This document shows, in pieces, positions 36,623 through 47,291 of a DNA stretch of 64,000 bases. Each line of letters starts with the position of its first letter. Position 1 is the stretch's first letter. A program made the translations under genes and the position numbers. Origin of the DNA: JBBDNV01 sp040877415 (GTDB lineage: Bacteria; Planctomycetota; Planctomycetia; Pirellulales; PALSA-1355); assembly GCA_040877415.1 (NCBI GenBank), contig JBBDNV010000133.1:1-64000 (forward strand), written 5' to 3'. Below the pieces are notes generated by a model. The model was not told the DNA's origin, did not search any database, and saw nothing but the letters and a program-made list of their open reading frames with translations.

Positions 36623-36769
36623 GTACCGCTCGTTAGCCGACCTCGTTCCCCCTGCGGACCAGGGAGTGCCCGAACGTCGAGTATTGTCATCCACCGGCTG
36701 GACATGTGCAAATGCCGTTTTTTTCCTGACGACGTGCGCCGTCGCTTTCCCCGCGGCCGGACGTTTGGT

Positions 36770-38161
36770 ATGACCGACCGTACGATGAACGCTCCGCTCA
36801 CAATCGTCGAAGCCGCCGCGGCCATCCGCCTTGGAAGCCTGACGCCGCTGGAACTGGCGGCCGAATGCCTGGAGCGGATCGGCCGCTTCGAGCCCGAAAC
36901 ATGGGCCTGGATTTCGGTCGATGCCGAGGGGGCCCTGCAAACGGCCGAAAGGCTGACGCATGATCAGGCAATGCACAAGGCGTATGGTCCACTGTACGGA
37001 ATTCCCGTCGGCATCAAGGACATCGTCGACGTAGCCGGCACGCCCACCCGGGCCGGATCGTCACTTACCGATGCCACGCCCGCCAAAGAGGACGCCACGG
37101 TAGTGGCCCGGCTGCGCGCGGCCGGCGCGGTCATCCTGGGCAAGACAGTCACGACCGAATTCGCCTGTTTCGATCCGCCGCCGACCAGGAATCCTTGGAA
37201 CGCGGCCTGTACGCCCGGCGGGTCGTCGAGCGGTTCGGCGGCGGCGGTCGCGCTGGGGATGTGCCTCGGGGCGATCGGTTCGCAAACGGGCGGATCGATC
37301 ACGCGGCCGGCGAGCTACTGCGGGGTGGCGGGAGTGAAACCGACCTTTGGCTGCGCGAGCCGCGCCGGCGTCGTGCCGGTGGCCTTTCATCTCGATCACG
37401 TCGGCCCGCTGGCCCGCACGGCGGCCGACTGCGCGATCCTACTGCGTGCCATCGCCGGCCCCGACGCGCGCGATCCGGCAAGCAGCCCGCGGGCAAAATT
37501 CGACTGGACGGACAACCCGGTCCCCACGGCGTCCTCAAAGCCGCCACGGCTGGGGGTGATTCATTCGTACTTTTTCGAAACGGCCGAAGCCGAAACGGCC
37601 GAGCTGGCTGAATCGGCACTGCGTGGGCTTGAGGGCGCAGGGGCGAAACTCGTCGAACTGCCGCTGCCGGAGCATTTCGAAAACGTCCACACGATGCACC
37701 GCCGCATCATGACCAGCGAGGGCGCCCAATATCATCGTCTCAATTACGGCGCCCCGCGCGCCGGCTACGGGCCGAAGATGGCGGCCTTCATCGACGAAGG
37801 CCTGGCCGTGACGATGGACGAGTATCAGGAAGCGCTCGGCCATCAGGCGGCGTTCCGCGACGCCATCGATCGAACGCTGGCCGACGTCGACGCGCTGGTG
37901 ATTCCCTCGACCCCGAGTCCTGCTCCGGCCGATTTGACCACCACCGGCGACCCCCGCTTCAACTCCCCCTGGAGCCACGCCGGCGTGCCGACCGTTTCGA
38001 TTCCCTGCGCGCTCACGAAAGCCGGCCTGCCCGTTTCGCTGCAACTCGTCGGCCGCGCGTGGAGCGAAGCGCGGTTGCTGGCGGTAGCCGCGTGGTGTGA
38101 AGCGAAGTTGGGGTTCGATGCCCTGCCGCCGATATTAGTCGGTAAAGCGCCGTCGGCCTGA
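36770..38161 (+). CDS. Amidase signature family enzyme
   Basis: Ser-Ser-Lys amidase of 463 residues. Lys83 (GIPVGIKD), Ser152 (GGSSSGSAAA) and nucleophile Ser176 (SQTGGSITRP) form the catalytic triad with the expected spacing. The Gly-rich signature is complete. The C-terminus SLQLVGRAWSEARLL is typical. It is not clearly GatA: no gatB or gatC is nearby and the sequence diverges after the signature. The substrate is unknown. ATG 36785 is a second possible start. Confidence 0.88.
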   Translation: MTDRTMNAPLTIVEAAAAIRLGSLTPLELAAECLERIGRFEPETWAWISVDAEGALQTAERLTHDQAMHKAYGPLYGIPVGIKDIVDVAGTPTRAGSSLTDATPAKEDATVVARLRAAGAVILGKTVTTEFACFDPPPTRNPWNAACTPGGSSSGSAAAVALGMCLGAIGSQTGGSITRPASYCGVAGVKPTFGCASRAGVVPVAFHLDHVGPLARTAADCAILLRAIAGPDARDPASSPRAKFDWTDNPVPTASSKPPRLGVIHSYFFETAEAETAELAESALRGLEGAGAKLVELPLPEHFENVHTMHRRIMTSEGAQYHRLNYGAPRAGYGPKMAAFIDEGLAVTMDEYQEALGHQAAFRDAIDRTLADVDALVIPSTPSPAPADLTTTGDPRFNSPWSHAGVPTVSIPCALTKAGLPVSLQLVGRAWSEARLLAVAAWCEAKLGFDALPPILVGKAPSA

Positions 38162-38196
38162 TCGCTCGTCCGCGAACATCGTTTCGGCCGGGTCGG

Positions 38197-38316
38197 TCAT
38201 TTCGTTTGTTGAAACGGCCGCACGCTGAGCACTTCGCTGGCCCGCAGGGGCTCGACCGCCGAGACCGGGACGGTCACGACCGTGATCGTTTCTCCGATCG
38301 CGTTGAAGACCTTCCC
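38197..38316 (-). pseudogene. Possible small gene remnant
   Basis: On the minus strand an open frame with strongly GC-rich third positions encodes KVFNAIGETITVVTVPVSAV and ends ASEVLSVRPFQQTK then TGA. No ATG, and no plausible GTG or TTG, precedes it before an in-frame stop near 38364, so it may be the 3' end of a decayed gene or the product of a frameshift. Confidence 0.3.
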
Positions 38317-38344
38317 TCTGCTATAGGATTCCGCTCGCGAAACG

Positions 38345-38665
38345 CTACTCGCCGAGCGAGCCGAGGCTGGCTAGGAATTCGCTCATCTCGCCGGCAGCGT
38401 GGGCGTTGCCGGCGGCGCGGGCGCGCTCGATGCCGTCGCGCAATGCGGCGCGGGCTTCGTCGATGCGGTTCAAACGGGCCAATTGCTGAGCGGCCATGAA
38501 GAAGGCCGGTACGTAGGGCGTGGCGGCCGTCATCAAAACCGCGAATGCGGCCAGGCTGCGCTCGTGATCGCCCTCTTTGTCCAACTCCATCGCGAGACTG
38601 TAACGCAAAAACTCGTCCGACGGATCAAGAGCGAGCATCGATTCGATTTTCTCGCGGCGGGACAT
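38345..38665 (-). CDS. Small TPR-like protein
   Basis: Protein of 106 residues built of helical repeats: LALDPSDEFLRYSLAMEL, ERSLAAFAVLM, YVPAFFMAAQQLARL and DEARAALRDGIERA. These fit two to three tetratricopeptide units. It lies 20 bases downstream of leuD on the same strand and may be part of the leucine operon transcript. A direct role in leucine synthesis is not indicated. Confidence 0.78.
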   Translation of the reverse strand: MSRREKIESMLALDPSDEFLRYSLAMELDKEGDHERSLAAFAVLMTAATPYVPAFFMAAQQLARLNRIDEARAALRDGIERARAAGNAHAAGEMSEFLASLGSLGE

Positions 38666-38685
38666 GGGCAGGGCTGGGGCTGGGG

Positions 38686-39285
38686 TCAGGGGTTGGAGAT
38701 TAAGCCGTGGGCCTTTTCGTAGACCGCGATGCGGTGCTCGTGCTCCATCGTCAGGCCGATGTCGTCCAGCCCGTCGAGCAGGCAGTGGCGGCGGAACGGC
38801 TCGACCTCAAACGGAATCGAGAGGCCCGTCTCGTCGCTGATCCGGCACGTTTCCAGACAAACCGTGAGGCGATGCCGGTGCGAAGCGGCGCGGGCGAACA
38901 ATTCGTCGACGGTCGGCTCGTCGAGCCGAATCGGCAGCATGCCGTTTTTGAAACAGTTGTTGTAGAAAATGTCGGCGAAGCTGGGGGCCACGAGCACGCG
39001 AAAGCCGTAGTCGTGCAAAGCCCAGGGGGCATGCTCGCGGCTGGAGCCGCAGCCGAAATTGCGCCGCGCGAGAAGGATGCTGGCTCCTCTTAGGTCCGGA
39101 TGATTCAGCTCGAACTCGGGATTCGGCGTGCCGTCGTCCAGAAACCGCCAGTCGTGGAACAAGAACCGCCCGAAGCCGGTCCGCTCGATGCGCTTGAGGA
39201 ATTGCTTGGGAATGATCTGGTCGGTGTCGACGTTGGCCCGGTCCATGGCGGCGACCAGGCCGGTGTGTTTTTTGAAGGGTTGCAT
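38686..39285 (-). CDS. leuD: 3-isopropylmalate dehydratase small subunit
   Basis: Small subunit of the isomerase that converts 2- to 3-isopropylmalate in leucine synthesis. The 199 residues are of normal length. Family segments DTDQIIPKQFLKRIERTG and GCGSSREHAPWAL (substrate loop) are intact. It lies 69 bases downstream of leuC, the expected partner. Confidence 0.97.
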   Translation of the reverse strand: MQPFKKHTGLVAAMDRANVDTDQIIPKQFLKRIERTGFGRFLFHDWRFLDDGTPNPEFELNHPDLRGASILLARRNFGCGSSREHAPWALHDYGFRVLVAPSFADIFYNNCFKNGMLPIRLDEPTVDELFARAASHRHRLTVCLETCRISDETGLSIPFEVEPFRRHCLLDGLDDIGLTMEHEHRIAVYEKAHGLISNP

Positions 39286-39354
39286 GGTGACGGGTGGTTT
39301 CTAGTGCTGGGCTAAGCCGCAAGCAGGGCGGATGACGAGATTCACTTTGCGACT

Positions 39355-40770
<1,416 letters not shown>

Positions 40771-40826
40771 GGATCCAAGCGCTCAAAGTGGCACGTCGAA
40801 AATCAAACGCACGTACAGAATACTCT

Positions 40827-40832
40827 ATTATA
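40827..40832 (-). promoter_or_regulatory. Candidate -10 box for leuC
   Basis: Perfect TATAAT on the minus strand, about 57 bases before the leuC ATG and beyond the stop of the upstream kinase gene. No good -35 is seen at 16-18 bases, so support is partial. Confidence 0.35.
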
Positions 40833-40873
40833 CGACGCTCATGCCAGCGCCCGCCGTGCCACCCCTAGGGCTC

Positions 40874-42511
40874 TCAGATGGCGCTGGCGGCCAGGGCTTC
40901 GGCCGCGAAGTCGGACTGGCCGTGGGCCTGCCACCACTTGGCGGCGTCGCCGTGCGTCCAGCCGCCGGCCGATTCGCACTCCGCCAGCGCCTGGCGAAGC
41001 GTCAGGGCGCTGGGAAAGCGCTCGTTTGGGTTCTTGGCCAGGCAGCGCAGAATCACCTGCTCGAGGTCGGCCGGGATGTCCGAGCGATGCCGCGAGGGCG
41101 GCACGACCGACTCGTGCGCGTGCGCCAAGATGATCTTGATCGCCTTGTCGCCTTCGAACGGCGGGCGGCCCGTCAGCAGGTAGTACGCCACGGCTCCCAA
41201 CGAATAGATGTCCGAGCGCTCGTCAGGTTCGCTGTCGCCCAGGGTTTGCTCCGGCGACATGTACAAGGGGGAGCCGGTAATCGAGCCCTCCTGGGTCAGT
41301 TGCACGGGGACCGAATCGGTGGAAATCGGCTTGGCCAGCCCGAAGTCGAGCAGTTTGGCCACGTCGTGGTAGCCGCCGCGCTGGGCGGAGAAGATATTGC
41401 CGGGCTTGAGGTCGCGGTGAATCAGCCCGCGGCTGTGCGCCTCGGACAAGGCGTCGCACGCCTGCGCCAAAAGGTGCACGGCCCGCGCCGGCGGAAGCGG
41501 CCCGTGCTTTTCGACCAGGTCGTGCAGGCTCAGCCCGGGCAAGTATTCCATCACGTAGTAGAACGTGCCGTCGTCGGTGCGTCCGTAGTCGAAGATTTCG
41601 ATGGTGTTCCAATGCGACAGCTTGGCGGTAGCGCGCACTTCGCGCTCGAAGCGCGCAAGCGCCTGCTTGTCGGCGGCCTTGCTCGGTCGAATGAGCTTGA
41701 TGGCCACGGGGCGCTTCATCATCTGGTGTTCGGCCAGATAGACTTCGCCCATGCCGCCGGAGCCGATCAAGTGCAGGAGGCGGTATTGGCCCAATTGCCT
41801 GGCTTCGAAGGCTTCTTCGCGCAGCGTGTTGATGACGTGAGTGCCATACACGCAGCACAGAAACGACACGCCGAGCATGATGACCATGTCGACCGTGAAC
41901 ATGCGGTTGTTGGCCAACGCATCGGCAAAGACGGCGTCCGTGAACCGCAGGTAGCCGACGAGCAACAGCGGCAGCACGCACATGCCACCGATAATGACCG
42001 CCGCGCGACGCCAGGTATTGGGAATGAACATGGCGTAGGTGAACATGAGGCCCAGCCAGTAGGGGAGCGGACTATGGACGGCTCCGTCCCGGGCGTTGAT
42101 TTTCAGCAGTTCGTGCTGGTGCATCAGGAAATACGCCACCGGCGTCCCGAAGATGACCAGTTCATACACGCGCAGAATGCGCAAGGGAATCAGGCACGTG
42201 CGGCACAGCCGGAGGAAGGATGCACCGAGCAAGACCGTAACCGCGAAATGCACATAAAATGTGACCGTGTCCCAAGCGCCGAGCAGGTCCGGATTGAAAA
42301 TGCGCCAGATAAGAAACGCCGCAAAGGCCAGGCACAGAATCCCCGCCGCGGCCCGCAGCCGGCTGCGCAGCAATGCCGCGGTCTCGGTGGAAATCTCCGG
42401 GCAACTTCCCTCGACGAATTCCACGCGGTGAAACTGAGGAGAGGCGCTCGACAGCGCGCCGGGACCGGCGTCGAGCGTGATCGCCGTCGATGACTCGTTG
42501 GCCCTTGGCAC
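40874..42511 (-). CDS. Ser/Thr protein kinase with N-terminal membrane domain
   Basis: Hanks-type kinase of 545 residues. I choose GTG 42511 because GGGAG sits 7 bases upstream; the frame is also open to a TTG at 42565, with no in-frame ATG before the kinase domain. About six membrane segments occupy residues 50-230. The kinase domain runs from about 243: IGSGGMGEVYL, Lys272 (VAIK), HRDLKPGN at 365-372, DFG at 389-391, MSPEQ, and a C-terminal extension ending about 545. All catalytic residues are present. The membrane part comes first, the reverse of the kinase at 9788. Confidence 0.92.
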   Translation of the reverse strand: MPRANESSTAITLDAGPGALSSASPQFHRVEFVEGSCPEISTETAALLRSRLRAAAGILCLAFAAFLIWRIFNPDLLGAWDTVTFYVHFAVTVLLGASFLRLCRTCLIPLRILRVYELVIFGTPVAYFLMHQHELLKINARDGAVHSPLPYWLGLMFTYAMFIPNTWRRAAVIIGGMCVLPLLLVGYLRFTDAVFADALANNRMFTVDMVIMLGVSFLCCVYGTHVINTLREEAFEARQLGQYRLLHLIGSGGMGEVYLAEHQMMKRPVAIKLIRPSKAADKQALARFEREVRATAKLSHWNTIEIFDYGRTDDGTFYYVMEYLPGLSLHDLVEKHGPLPPARAVHLLAQACDALSEAHSRGLIHRDLKPGNIFSAQRGGYHDVAKLLDFGLAKPISTDSVPVQLTQEGSITGSPLYMSPEQTLGDSEPDERSDIYSLGAVAYYLLTGRPPFEGDKAIKIILAHAHESVVPPSRHRSDIPADLEQVILRCLAKNPNERFPSALTLRQALAECESAGGWTHGDAAKWWQAHGQSDFAAEALAASAI

Positions 42512-42752
42512 CGACGATCTCCCGAAAGAGCCCTGGGCTGGATAAAAACCAACTGCAGTACGCAACTACATCATATACAGTTCGAAAAGGGTCCGGGAGC
42601 GCGGGGGCGTGCCAGATTGCCCGTCCGGACGCATCGCGGCGCCAGATGCATAAAAGGGGCAATCACTTGCGCGCTGCTAGACACGGCCCGGCGGCCTCAG
42701 GTTCCGCAAAGCGAAGAAAAGCGCCGTCGCCGGGCAGACAAACGCGGCTAGG

Positions 42753-42849
42753 CAGCGTGTTGAAGAATTGGGACAGGCACCTCGCGACCGCCGTTTTTCG
42801 CGGGTCTCGCCGCGACGTGCTCGGAGCCAGTCCCATTTTTCAACAGGCC
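42753..42849 (-). repeat. 97-bp palindromic repeat, copy C
   Basis: It begins CAGCGTGTTGAAGAATTGG and ends CCATTTTTCAACAGGCC. The centre is identical to copy B and, in reverse complement, almost identical to copy D. It abuts the stop of the next minus-strand gene. Confidence 0.9.
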
Positions 42850-42851
42850 TG

Positions 42852-43403
42852 CTAGGCCGCGCGGCGGCGGCCCGTGGCGGCTCGCGTCTCGATGTCGCCG
42901 GCCTCGAGACGTTCCAGCGTCGTGCCGGCCGGGGTATCCGCTCTTTCCCGATAGACGGCCGAACCGCCGTGCAGCATGCGCGGAAAATAAAACCACGCCT
43001 CGGCCAGCGAGGCGTCACCGTGCTGGGCGGAAACGAGCACCAGGTCGACGTTCGGCAGGGAGTTGGCCACCCGAGCCAGCGCCTGCGCCGGTTCGCCGGG
43101 GATCAGTTGAATCTGCGCCTGCGTGCCATGCAGCAGCCGATGGGCCTGCTTGAGCGACAGGCTCTGGCCGCTTGTGGCCGGGCGCGCTTCGAAAAGATCA
43201 ATCGCCGCGTAGCGCACCGGCTCGCCATCCGAAAAACGACGCGCCAGTTGAATCATGCGCAAGGTCCGAGCCACATCGCCGATCCCAATTTCAAGAATCT
43301 TGCGGGCCCGGGTGCGGCGGATGGCCCGATACAAAACGCGCTCGCCGACGGGCTTGGAAAAATAGGCAAGATAGAAGTATCTTAGACAGGTGGTAAGACG
43401 CAA
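42852..43403 (-). CDS. Hypothetical protein, methyltransferase-like fold
   Basis: Protein of about 183 residues. A GGGAGG lies 6 bases before TTG 43403, which I take as the start; GTG 43409 is too close to that site, and upstream codons lack support. RARKILEIGIGDVARTL resembles motif I of SAM-dependent methyltransferases, and VDLVLVSAQHGD could be motif IV, but the catalytic details are not clear. It diverges from a true methyltransferase gene at 43641. Function unknown. Confidence 0.6.
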   Translation of the reverse strand: MRLTTCLRYFYLAYFSKPVGERVLYRAIRRTRARKILEIGIGDVARTLRMIQLARRFSDGEPVRYAAIDLFEARPATSGQSLSLKQAHRLLHGTQAQIQLIPGEPAQALARVANSLPNVDLVLVSAQHGDASLAEAWFYFPRMLHGGSAVYRERADTPAGTTLERLEAGDIETRAATGRRRAA

Positions 43404-43593
43404 CGGCACCCTCCCTGGTGGTATGCGTTTTTTTCGGCGGGTATCTGGACTCTTTTTTCGGTTCGCGGCCGCCGCGAAATGGAGCGGAAAACGGTTTGAC
43501 GATGATGGTCCGGGCAACTCGGCACGATTCGTCGGGAATGCGCGGCAAGAGTTGCCCATTTTTTCGGCCAGCGCTCGGGCGCGAACCAAAGTT

Positions 43594-43614
43594 CAGCCCG
43601 AAGCGCCAGCGAGG
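43594..43614. repeat. Fragment of the 78-bp repeat family
   Basis: CAGCCCGAAGCGCCAGCGAG matches one arm of the 78-bp inverted repeat at 21756 and 53032. The second arm is missing. Confidence 0.7.
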
Positions 43615-43640
43615 CGTCGCGGCACCGGGAAGACTGATCG

Positions 43641-44477
43641 ATGTCGACACATGAATCGGAAGTGGCGCGCGGCGAGCGGTTCGAGTTCGGCGCGAATTGG
43701 CGACGATTTCTCGACCGGGTCTCGCCCCATCGAATCGAGACGGCCCGGCGGTCGCTGGCCACGATGCTTGACGTCGAGACTCTCGCGGGTGTTTCGTTTC
43801 TGGACGTCGGCTCGGGCAGCGGATTGTTCAGCCTGGCGGCGCGGCGGCTGGGAGCGCGCGTGCGCTCGTTCGATTACGATCCGCAGTCGGTTGCCGCCAC
43901 GCGCGCATTGAAAGAGCGGTTTTTCGCCGGCGACCCAGAGTGGACGATCGAAGACGGTTCGGTCCTCGATCGAGCGTACCTCGAAGCGTTGGGATCGTTC
44001 GACGTCGTGTACGCCTGGGGCGTACTGCACCATACCGGCGCCCTGTGGCAGGCGATGGACAACGCCGCCATTTCGGTGGCGCCCGGGGGGCGGCTGTTTG
44101 TGGCCATTTACAACCATCAGCGGATCTGGACGCCCGTGCACACCGCCTTGAAGCGGGCATACGCCCGCGCGCCGCGGCCGGCGCGGTGGATGCTGGCGGG
44201 CTCGTCGATTGCCTATTACGTGTCGCGAGGATTGGTCAAGGACCTGGTTCTCTTGCGCAATCCGCTCGCGCGCTATCGGAACTACGACGACAGGTCGCGC
44301 GGCATGTCGTGGTGGCACGACCAGCTCGATTGGATCGGCGGCTATCCCTTTGAAACCGCCACGCCCGAGGCCGTTTTCGCGTTTTACCACAAGCGCGGGT
44401 TTGCGCTTGTGCGGATGACCACCTGCGGCGGCGACCGGGGCTGCAATCAGTTCGTCTTTCGACGGGAGCGCGCTTGA
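43641..44477 (+). CDS. Class I SAM-dependent methyltransferase
   Basis: Methyltransferase of 278 residues. Motif I is FLDVGSGSG at 53-61, followed by the acidic residue in RSFDYDPQSV and motif IV-like DVVYAWGVLHHTG. APGGRLFVAIYN resembles the UbiG/MenG post-motif. The C-terminal 100 residues include WWHDQLDWIGGYPFE and are typical of methyltransferases in polysaccharide gene clusters. The stop TGA overlaps the next ATG (TGATG), so it is coupled to the MurJ-like flippase. A lipid-linked sugar substrate is inference. Confidence 0.85.
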   Translation: MSTHESEVARGERFEFGANWRRFLDRVSPHRIETARRSLATMLDVETLAGVSFLDVGSGSGLFSLAARRLGARVRSFDYDPQSVAATRALKERFFAGDPEWTIEDGSVLDRAYLEALGSFDVVYAWGVLHHTGALWQAMDNAAISVAPGGRLFVAIYNHQRIWTPVHTALKRAYARAPRPARWMLAGSSIAYYVSRGLVKDLVLLRNPLARYRNYDDRSRGMSWWHDQLDWIGGYPFETATPEAVFAFYHKRGFALVRMTTCGGDRGCNQFVFRRERA

Positions 44478-45823
44478 TGCCAGACTCCGGCGCGGGCCAT
44501 CGCCGCGTACTTTCCAACGCCGCCATGCTGGGCGGGGCGACCGTGCTTGCGAAACTGGCGGCCTTGGCCAAGGACTGGCTGGTCGCGCGTCAATTGGGCG
44601 CCGGCGACGAGCTGGATGCTTATCTGGTCGCGTTTCTGATCCCTTCCTACGCCGTGGTGGTGCTCGCGCATACGTTCGCCTCGGCGTTCGTGCCGACCTA
44701 CATCCGCGTTTGGCAACAGCAGGGTTTTGCCAGCGCTCAGCGGCTCACCAGCCGCGTCCTGGCAACCGGCGCCGGCGGCCTGGTGATCGTCACGCTCGTG
44801 CTTGTGGCCGCGGGCCGCTTCGTGCTGCCGGTCGTCGGCCTGGGATTCGACGCCCAGAAGCTGGCGCTCGCGCTTGCGCTGTTCTATCCCCTGGCCGGCG
44901 TGGTGATCGCGGCCGGCCTTTCGGCCATGCTGGCCGCCGTGCTGAACGCCCACGAACGATTTGTCGCCGCGGCGCTTGCGCCCGTGGCCATTCCGATCGG
45001 CACGCTGGCCGTCTTCTGGATCTATCAGGACCGCTTTGGCGTTCACGCCCTGGCCGGCGGAACGTTGGCCGGTTTCGTCGCCGAGCTGTGCATCCTGGTC
45101 ATCGCCGGATCGCGCAGCGGGCTGCTCGTGTGGCCGCGGTTCGCGCGGCTCGGGGGCGAGCTGCGGCACGTCGGCTCGCATTACGTGCCGGTGGCGTTGG
45201 GCGGGCTGCTGATGAGCAGCTCGCTGGTGGTTGACCAGGCGATGGCCGCCAGCCTGGGGAGCGGCCAGGTTTCGATTCTCAGCTACGGCGGCAAAATCGT
45301 GGCGGTCGTCCTCACCACCGTGGCCGCCAGCTTGAGCACCGTGCTTCTTCCGCGTTTCTCGCGCATGATCGCCGCCGGCCGCCCGAACGAGCTGCGGCGC
45401 ACGATCGGCTGGTACACCAAAATGATCCTGTTGGCGTCGATCCCCGGCGTGGCCCTGTTGGCGATTCTGTCCGAGCCGCTGGTGCGGCTGCTCTTCCAGC
45501 GCGGAGCTTTCACACCCGAAACGACCGCGGCCGTAACCGGGGTACAGCTTTGGCTGCTGCCTCAGATACCGTTTTATGTGCTGGCCATGCTCGGCGCCCG
45601 CGTGCTCAGCGCCCTGGACGGAAACCAGACCGTGCTGCGAATCGGCGCGCTGAACCTGCTGGTGAACGTCACCGGAAACTTTGTGCTGATGCAGTGGTTC
45701 GGCGTCAACGGCATCGCCATGTCGACGTCGCTTGTCTACATGATCGCCGCCCTGGCCACGCTGGTTGCCATCCGCCGCAAACTGGCCGAAGCGGCCGCGC
45801 CGGGGGAATCGAGCCGGGGCTGA
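44477..45823 (+). CDS. murJ: MurJ/MviN-type lipid flippase
   Basis: Multidrug/oligosaccharidyl-lipid/polysaccharide (MOP) flippase of 448 residues with about 12-14 membrane helices. Typical segments: KDWLVARQLGAGDELDAYL near the N-terminus, FASAFVPTYIRVW, LSAMLAAVLNAHERF, SEPLVRLLFQRGAFTP and FYVLAMLGARVLSALDGNQ. MurJ moves lipid II across the inner membrane; relatives move other lipid-linked sugars. Coupling to a methyltransferase suggests it may handle a modified glycolipid rather than lipid II. ATG 44477 is preferred to the TTG just upstream. Confidence 0.88.
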   Translation: MPDSGAGHRRVLSNAAMLGGATVLAKLAALAKDWLVARQLGAGDELDAYLVAFLIPSYAVVVLAHTFASAFVPTYIRVWQQQGFASAQRLTSRVLATGAGGLVIVTLVLVAAGRFVLPVVGLGFDAQKLALALALFYPLAGVVIAAGLSAMLAAVLNAHERFVAAALAPVAIPIGTLAVFWIYQDRFGVHALAGGTLAGFVAELCILVIAGSRSGLLVWPRFARLGGELRHVGSHYVPVALGGLLMSSSLVVDQAMAASLGSGQVSILSYGGKIVAVVLTTVAASLSTVLLPRFSRMIAAGRPNELRRTIGWYTKMILLASIPGVALLAILSEPLVRLLFQRGAFTPETTAAVTGVQLWLLPQIPFYVLAMLGARVLSALDGNQTVLRIGALNLLVNVTGNFVLMQWFGVNGIAMSTSLVYMIAALATLVAIRRKLAEAAAPGESSRG

Positions 45824-46250
45824 CGCGCAACCGGCCCATTGAGGCAAATCCGGCTGACCCGGCAACCGGCGCTCTTTCGGGGCTATCATGATCCCACCAC
45901 GAGGGTCTTTGGGGCGCCTGTCAACCCTACGAGCCGCGGCCGATAATCGCGCGGACAAAAACCCGTCAAGATCGTGGCGCGGCACGACTTAGTGCGGCAC
46001 ATGTCCGAGCGCGCCCCTGCGTCCACCTGGCGAGCGCCACCGGGGGTCGCAGGGGCCCGAGCCGCGCGAACCTTGCGTTGCAAACCGGTCTTTCGGTATT
46101 ATCGGGGGGCTTAACAGGCCGTTGAAAAATGGGACTGGCTCCGAGTACGTCGCGGCGAGACCCGCGAAAAACGGCGGTCGCGAGGTGCCTGTCCCAATTT
46201 TTTCAACACGCTGTTAAATCACACCTTCTCCGTCCCACGAAGGCGCGGCA
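45824..46250. other. Intergenic region with palindromes
   Basis: About 430 bases. It contains copy D of the 97-bp element (46117-46213) and a GC-rich hairpin near 46011-46058 (GCCCCTGCG / CGCAGGGGC) without a T-tract. No gene is supported. Confidence 0.45.
46117..46213 (+). repeat. 97-bp palindromic repeat, copy D
   Basis: It begins GGCCGTTGAAAAATGGGAC and ends TTTTTTCAACACGCTG. The first half is nearly the reverse complement of copies B and C. It ends 37 bases before the FabH-like start and may fold in its leader. Confidence 0.9.
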
Positions 46251-47288
46251 GTGAAATACGCGGCAGTCGGTCCGATCGCAGTGCACCTACCCGAGCGGGT
46301 GGAAACCAACGAGCACCTGGCTGCGCTGTTTCCCAAGTGGGACCTGGACCTGATCTACAGCAAGACCGGCATTCGCTCGCGGCACATCGCGGCGCCGGAC
46401 GAGTGCGCAAGCGACTTGGGCGTGGCGGCGGCCGAGAAGTTATTCACCACCTGCGGCGTCGAGCGCGATTCGATCGATTTCCTGCTGTTCTGCACGCAGA
46501 CGCCCGATTATCCGCTGCCCACCACCGCCTGTCTCGTGCAGAGCCGGCTGGGGCTGCCGACGACGATCGGTGCCTTGGACTTTAACCTCGGCTGCTCGGG
46601 GTTCGTCTACGGGCTGTCGCTGGCCGACGGCCTGATACGCGCAGGCGCCGCCGGGCGCGTGCTTTTGATTACCGCCGAAACGTATTCCAAGTACATCCAC
46701 CCCGAAGATCGATCGCTACGGACCATTTTCGGCGACGGAGCGGCGGCCACGCTCATCGAAACCTCGGACACGCCGTCGCTGTCGGCTTACGTCTTCGGCA
46801 CCGACGGCAGCGCCGGCGACACGCTGATGGTCAACAGCGGCGGGGCCCGGCCCCCGCGAGATGCGCTGCGGCCGCGCGCCAAGTGGCGCTGGGCCAGCAA
46901 GCTCTACATGGACGGGCCGGGGCTGATCAAGCTGACGCTCGACACCGTCCCGCGGATGATCGAGCGCGTGCGCAGCGACGGCAAGGTCAGTGACGAGGAC
47001 ATCGACCTGTATCTCGTGCACCAGGCCACGCACAAACTGCTCGAAGAGCTGCGCCACGACATGGACCTGAACGAAGAGCGCATGCCGACCGTGCTGCGCG
47101 ACTACGGCAACACAGTTTCCTGCACCATTCCCATCATCATCGACGAGCTGCGCGCAAGCGGCCGTCTGCGGCGCGGCACGCGCTCGCTGTTGGCCGGCTT
47201 CGGCGTCGGCTTCAGTTGGGCCGGCTGCCTGTGGACCGAAACCTGGGAAAACAAGGCCGTGCTCACCGCCGATCTGGAAGCGGCGTAA
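46251..47288 (+). CDS. FabH-like 3-oxoacyl-ACP synthase III
   Basis: Thiolase-fold condensing enzyme of 345 residues. The active-site triad is visible: Cys115 (NLGCSGFVYG), His257 (VHQATHK) and Asn287 (DYGNTVS). LDLIYSKTGIRSRHI and IFGDGAAATL are family marks. FabH starts fatty-acid synthesis by condensing acetyl-CoA with malonyl-ACP. Relatives make other beta-keto products, and no fab genes are nearby, so the exact role is open. The start is GTG 46251 with GAAGG about 10 bases upstream. Confidence 0.88.
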   Translation: MKYAAVGPIAVHLPERVETNEHLAALFPKWDLDLIYSKTGIRSRHIAAPDECASDLGVAAAEKLFTTCGVERDSIDFLLFCTQTPDYPLPTTACLVQSRLGLPTTIGALDFNLGCSGFVYGLSLADGLIRAGAAGRVLLITAETYSKYIHPEDRSLRTIFGDGAAATLIETSDTPSLSAYVFGTDGSAGDTLMVNSGGARPPRDALRPRAKWRWASKLYMDGPGLIKLTLDTVPRMIERVRSDGKVSDEDIDLYLVHQATHKLLEELRHDMDLNEERMPTVLRDYGNTVSCTIPIIIDELRASGRLRRGTRSLLAGFGVGFSWAGCLWTETWENKAVLTADLEAA

Positions 47289-47291
47289 ACA

